In this document: in pieces, positions 62,190 through 64,000 of the stretch
Numbering within the stretch: the stretch's first letter is position 1
Layout: the number at the start of each line of letters is the position of its first letter
From: Betaproteobacteria bacterium
GTDB lineage: Bacteria; Pseudomonadota; Gammaproteobacteria; Burkholderiales; Casimicrobiaceae
DNA: 64,000 nucleotides
NCBI GenBank assembly: GCA_016192065.1
Contig: JACPUX010000001.1
Coordinates: 115,818 to 179,817, forward strand
Reading direction: 5' to 3'
Notes under the pieces: model-generated
The model's database searches: none
Told to the model about the DNA's origin: nothing
Seen by the model: the letters and a program-made list of their open reading frames with translations, nothing else
Program-made: the position numbers and the translations under genes

Positions 62190-62980
62190 GTCCAACCCGC
62201 TTCACATCAACGCATGCAGTGCATCGGTGATTCCTGGCCACGGTCTCTTCGGTGGCAGCTGTGTTCCTTTCCTGGCTTTTCCTTGCTGACGCTTTTGTCG
62301 GCCGTTCAGGCGGCGCTCGGGCTCAGCCGGAACGCTTCGCCGTACCTCAGCACCGCCCAGGCCAGCCGCGCATTCTTGGCGGCGATGGCCACCACCGCCT
62401 TCCAATAGCCGCGCCGCTCGACCAGGCTGCGTGCCCAGCAACTGAAGCGGTCCTGCTTGGTCCCCAAACCGCTCAGTATGGCCCGAGCTCCCATGGCACT
62501 GGATGATCTGCTGCTGTTCTTCCTTGACCGGGACGAAGCGCATGGCGGGTCGCCCGACGGCTTCGCAGATCGCGGCAGCATCCGCCGCATCGTTCTTGCC
62601 CCGCTTGCCGCTCATACAGTAGGGGGTAACGAACTTGGGCGCCATCAGTCGCACGGTGTGGCCGTACTGCCGGAACAGTCGCGCCCAGTGGTGCGCGCCG
62701 GAGCAGGCTTCCATGCCGATCAGGCAGGGCGGCAGTTGCGCGAAAAGCGGCAGAAGCTGCTCCCGGGAAACTTTGGGCTTGACCAGCGCCGCCTTGCCGT
62801 TATCATCAACGCCATGCACGGCAAAGACGTTCTTGGCCAGATCAATTCCAACGGTGATAATGCTCATGGACTTCCCCTTTCGTGGTTTGATGTGATGTCG
62901 AAACTCCATCATGGCACTTGTTGCCGTTCGCGGCTTCCGCCGCAGCCTCGGGACGGGGAAGTCCCTTTCATTCGTTGGGC
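62190..62980 (+). mobile_element. attC-like site interrupted by an IS110/IS1111-type remnant
   Basis: GTCCAAC (62190-62196) fits an R'' box (RYYYAAC) and GTTGGGC (62974-62980) is an R' box; the transposase remnant lies between them. The IS1111-attC group of IS110-family elements is known to insert specifically in cassette attC sites, which would explain this layout. A 10-bp inverted pair GGACTTCCCC (62868) / GGGGAAGTCC (62955) lies between the transposase start and the right core box. Exact IS ends are not determined. Confidence 0.5.
62306..62867 (-). pseudogene. IS110-family transposase, internally deleted
   Basis: From ATG 62867: MSIITVGIDLAKNVFAVHGV, GMEACSGAHHWARLF, APKFVTPYCMSGKRGKNDAA, the DEDD N-terminal domain of IS110 transposases (about 125 residues). 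After KEEQQQIIQ the frame is lost. A shifted frame gives GARAILSGLGTKQDRFSCWA and ERRGYWKAVVAIAAKNARLA, the normal C terminus, ending in a stop at 62306. About 150-200 codons including the transposase_20 core are deleted at the junction near 62490. Confidence 0.85.
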
Positions 62981-62986
62981 ATCTCA

Positions 62987-63373
62987 ATGACTTCTTCTCC
63001 AGTCCATATCGCTAGACCAGAGGATCGCCTCAACAGGCTTGAGTTCTCACGCCTACGCGAGTGGACGGACCATGCCACGGATCTGGGAACGTATGTCTGT
63101 CCGCATTGCAGCGCGCCAGTCGAATTTAGGACCGCAAACTTCGAACGTCATGCCAACTCTGACGTCACTAATCTTTCGGCAATTTGGGCCCGCAATTTTT
63201 CAAACAACCGCGCGGTTCGTCGGAAATGTTGGGAGTCCTTCCTTGATTTTGCGTGTCCTGGTTGCAATGCGCCGGTTCGCATCATTTATAGGGCGGGTCC
63301 TGAATTTTCCATGGGTTCCCATGGGTGGGAACTAGTAGCGGTGCTCGAAGCCTCCGCTTGGAAGACGAAATAA
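62987..63373 (+). CDS. Cassette-borne zinc-ribbon protein of unknown function
   Basis: A 128-residue protein in an integron gene cassette (62975-63455). It has two CxxC pairs (YVCPHCSAPVEF and ACPGCNAPVRI) spaced about 55 residues apart, probably one zinc site, with LSAIWARNFSNNRAVRRKCW between. No signal peptide or membrane span. Base composition is clearly lower in GC than the surrounding genes, a sign of foreign origin. ATG 62987 lies six bases after the R' box. I do not recognise the family. Confidence 0.7.
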   Translation: MTSSPVHIARPEDRLNRLEFSRLREWTDHATDLGTYVCPHCSAPVEFRTANFERHANSDVTNLSAIWARNFSNNRAVRRKCWESFLDFACPGCNAPVRIIYRAGPEFSMGSHGWELVAVLEASAWKTK

Positions 63374-63374
63374 T

Positions 63375-63461
63375 GCCCAACCCTTCGATCGACCTCGCTC
63401 CCTTCGATCGCTGGACGCTGCGCGACAAAGCCGCGCAGCGCCGGTCATCTCCACGTTATGC
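63375..63461 (+). repeat. attC recombination site of cassette 1
   Basis: R'' box GCCCAAC (63375-63381), an internal stem (CGCTGCGCG and CGCGCAGCG around ACAAAGC), and R' box GTTATGC (63455-63461). The R'' box is the exact complement of GTTGGGC at 62974, the first box of the same cassette, as expected for a cassette circle closed at its own attC. Confidence 0.8.
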
Positions 63462-63862
63462 GTCTTGAGTCCCCCTCTTACCTGCTCGATCTCTTGGCCA
63501 CGGAGGTGGAACCCCAAGATTTTTCATCCGTCGGTGATATACGCATCGAAATTCAGGCTTCCGTCGGCGAGTTCTCTGGCAAAACGACCTGCTGTGTGGA
63601 GGCTCACGAGATAAAGAGATTTTCGTCATCTCTTAGCCAGCTTTACGCCTCGTTCCAAGGCACAGCACAACTTCACAGCATTTCGCCAGACGAGTTCTCT
63701 CTGTCCCTGTCGCCGGCCAATTCTCGTGGCTATGTGCTCATTCAAGTCGCTCTTGCTAAACTTGTTTCACCGCAGAGCACATTTAGCGCCGAATTCGAGG
63801 TTGATTTGCCGTCCCTTGCTCCGCTACTTGCGTGGTCTAGGAATCCAGGTGCCGACGCATAA
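63458..63862 (+). CDS. Cassette-borne hypothetical protein
   Basis: A 134-residue protein of unknown function, filling cassette 2 (63456-63905). The ATG lies inside the R' box GTTATGC and the stop TAA inside the R'' box GCATAAC, so the gene uses the whole cassette. Sequence: LESPSYLLDLLATEVEPQDF, IRIEIQASVGEFSGKT, and alternating hydrophobic strands to the end, suggesting a beta-rich fold. No Cys cluster, signal or membrane span. Lower GC than the host genes. Its structure may resemble immunity-type proteins; that is only a guess. Confidence 0.7.
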   Translation: MRLESPSYLLDLLATEVEPQDFSSVGDIRIEIQASVGEFSGKTTCCVEAHEIKRFSSSLSQLYASFQGTAQLHSISPDEFSLSLSPANSRGYVLIQVALAKLVSPQSTFSAEFEVDLPSLAPLLAWSRNPGADA

Positions 63863-63911
63863 CGAATAAGGATAGGTCGCGCGAAGCCGCGACCTGATCC
63901 GTTTGTTGGAC
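63857..63911 (+). repeat. attC recombination site of cassette 2
   Basis: R'' GCATAAC (63857-63863), a hairpin GGAT-A-GGTCGCG / CGCGACC-TGATCC, and R' GTTGGAC (63905-63911), a perfect GTTRRRY. R'' is the exact complement of GTTATGC at 63455. The next cassette begins at 63906 and runs past the window; only 95 bases of it are visible, with no secure gene. Confidence 0.85.
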
Positions 63912-64000
63912 GAGCCCGGTCAGCGTGCGCGAAAATCGGCACGCCCCAGAAAATATCTCTTTTCCCCCTTCCACCCGCGCGAGGCGATTGCGCGGTGACG

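Noticed and set aside
63925..64000. GTG-started open frame in the third cassette
   Set aside because: Only 25 codons are visible before the window ends and there is no ribosome site; it cannot be supported.

Overview
This is a GC-rich chromosomal segment of a betaproteobacterium. The hox/hyp gene order matches that of Ralstonia (Cupriavidus) eutropha. An SAH riboswitch precedes ahcY, and the clusters glnA-DUF4124-ntrB-ntrC, aroQ-accB-accC-prmA and birA-coaX-SPOR are typical of Rhodocyclales/Nitrosomonadales-like lineages. The order-level placement is inference.

Layout. (1) Positions 1-7500: heavy-metal resistance. The 3' part of a CadR/PbrR-type MerR regulator converges on a czcI-czcC-czcB-czcA RND efflux operon (minus strand), next to a decayed MFS transporter. 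(2) Positions 7519-22904: one tightly overlapping minus-strand operon, hoxQ-hoxV-hypA-hypB-hypF-hypC-hypD-hypE-hypX-hoxA-hoxB-hoxC-hoxJ. It encodes the NiFe-hydrogenase maturation factors, a cytoplasmic H2-sensing regulatory hydrogenase (HoxBC), its histidine kinase and the HoxA activator. The energy-conserving hydrogenase itself is not in the window. hypD carries an 84-bp in-frame insertion. (3) Positions 23153-32996: a LysE-type exporter, rpiA, proA, a lipase-like hydrolase, a short CDF transporter, lipA-lipB-ybeD, and ntrC-ntrB. (4) Positions 33081-44671: glnA, with a sigma-54 promoter and two NtrC sites, then a rhodanese, the DUF3426-prmA-accC-accB-aroQ cluster, a TlpA-like thioredoxin, dsbD, cutA, fxsA, lgt and a YbaK deacylase. 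(5) Positions 45012-52715: metF-ahcY under an SAH riboswitch, a SEC-C protein, an orphan RelE-type toxin pseudogene, yceH-thiC under a TPP riboswitch, and tRNA-Gly(CCC) whose 3' end is duplicated downstream. (6) Positions 53091-61375: a 27-codon small ORF, a large GGDEF-EAL sensor, an Lrp regulator, an unusual winged-helix/TonB-C fusion, and birA-coaX-SPOR.

(7) Positions 61420-64000: the most distinctive region, a decayed integron. An integron-type tyrosine recombinase remnant reads leftward. To its right come an attI-like core site, an IS110/IS1111-type remnant lying between cassette core sites, and two intact gene cassettes encoding unknown proteins. The first core box (R') of each cassette is the exact reverse complement of its own terminal R'' box: GTTGGGC/GCCCAAC and GTTATGC/GCATAAC. 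The array continues past the window end.

The genes suggest a bacterium that couples H2 sensing, nitrogen control and metal efflux, with accessory DNA at the tRNA-Gly and the integron. No CRISPR array, rRNA or intact transposon was seen.
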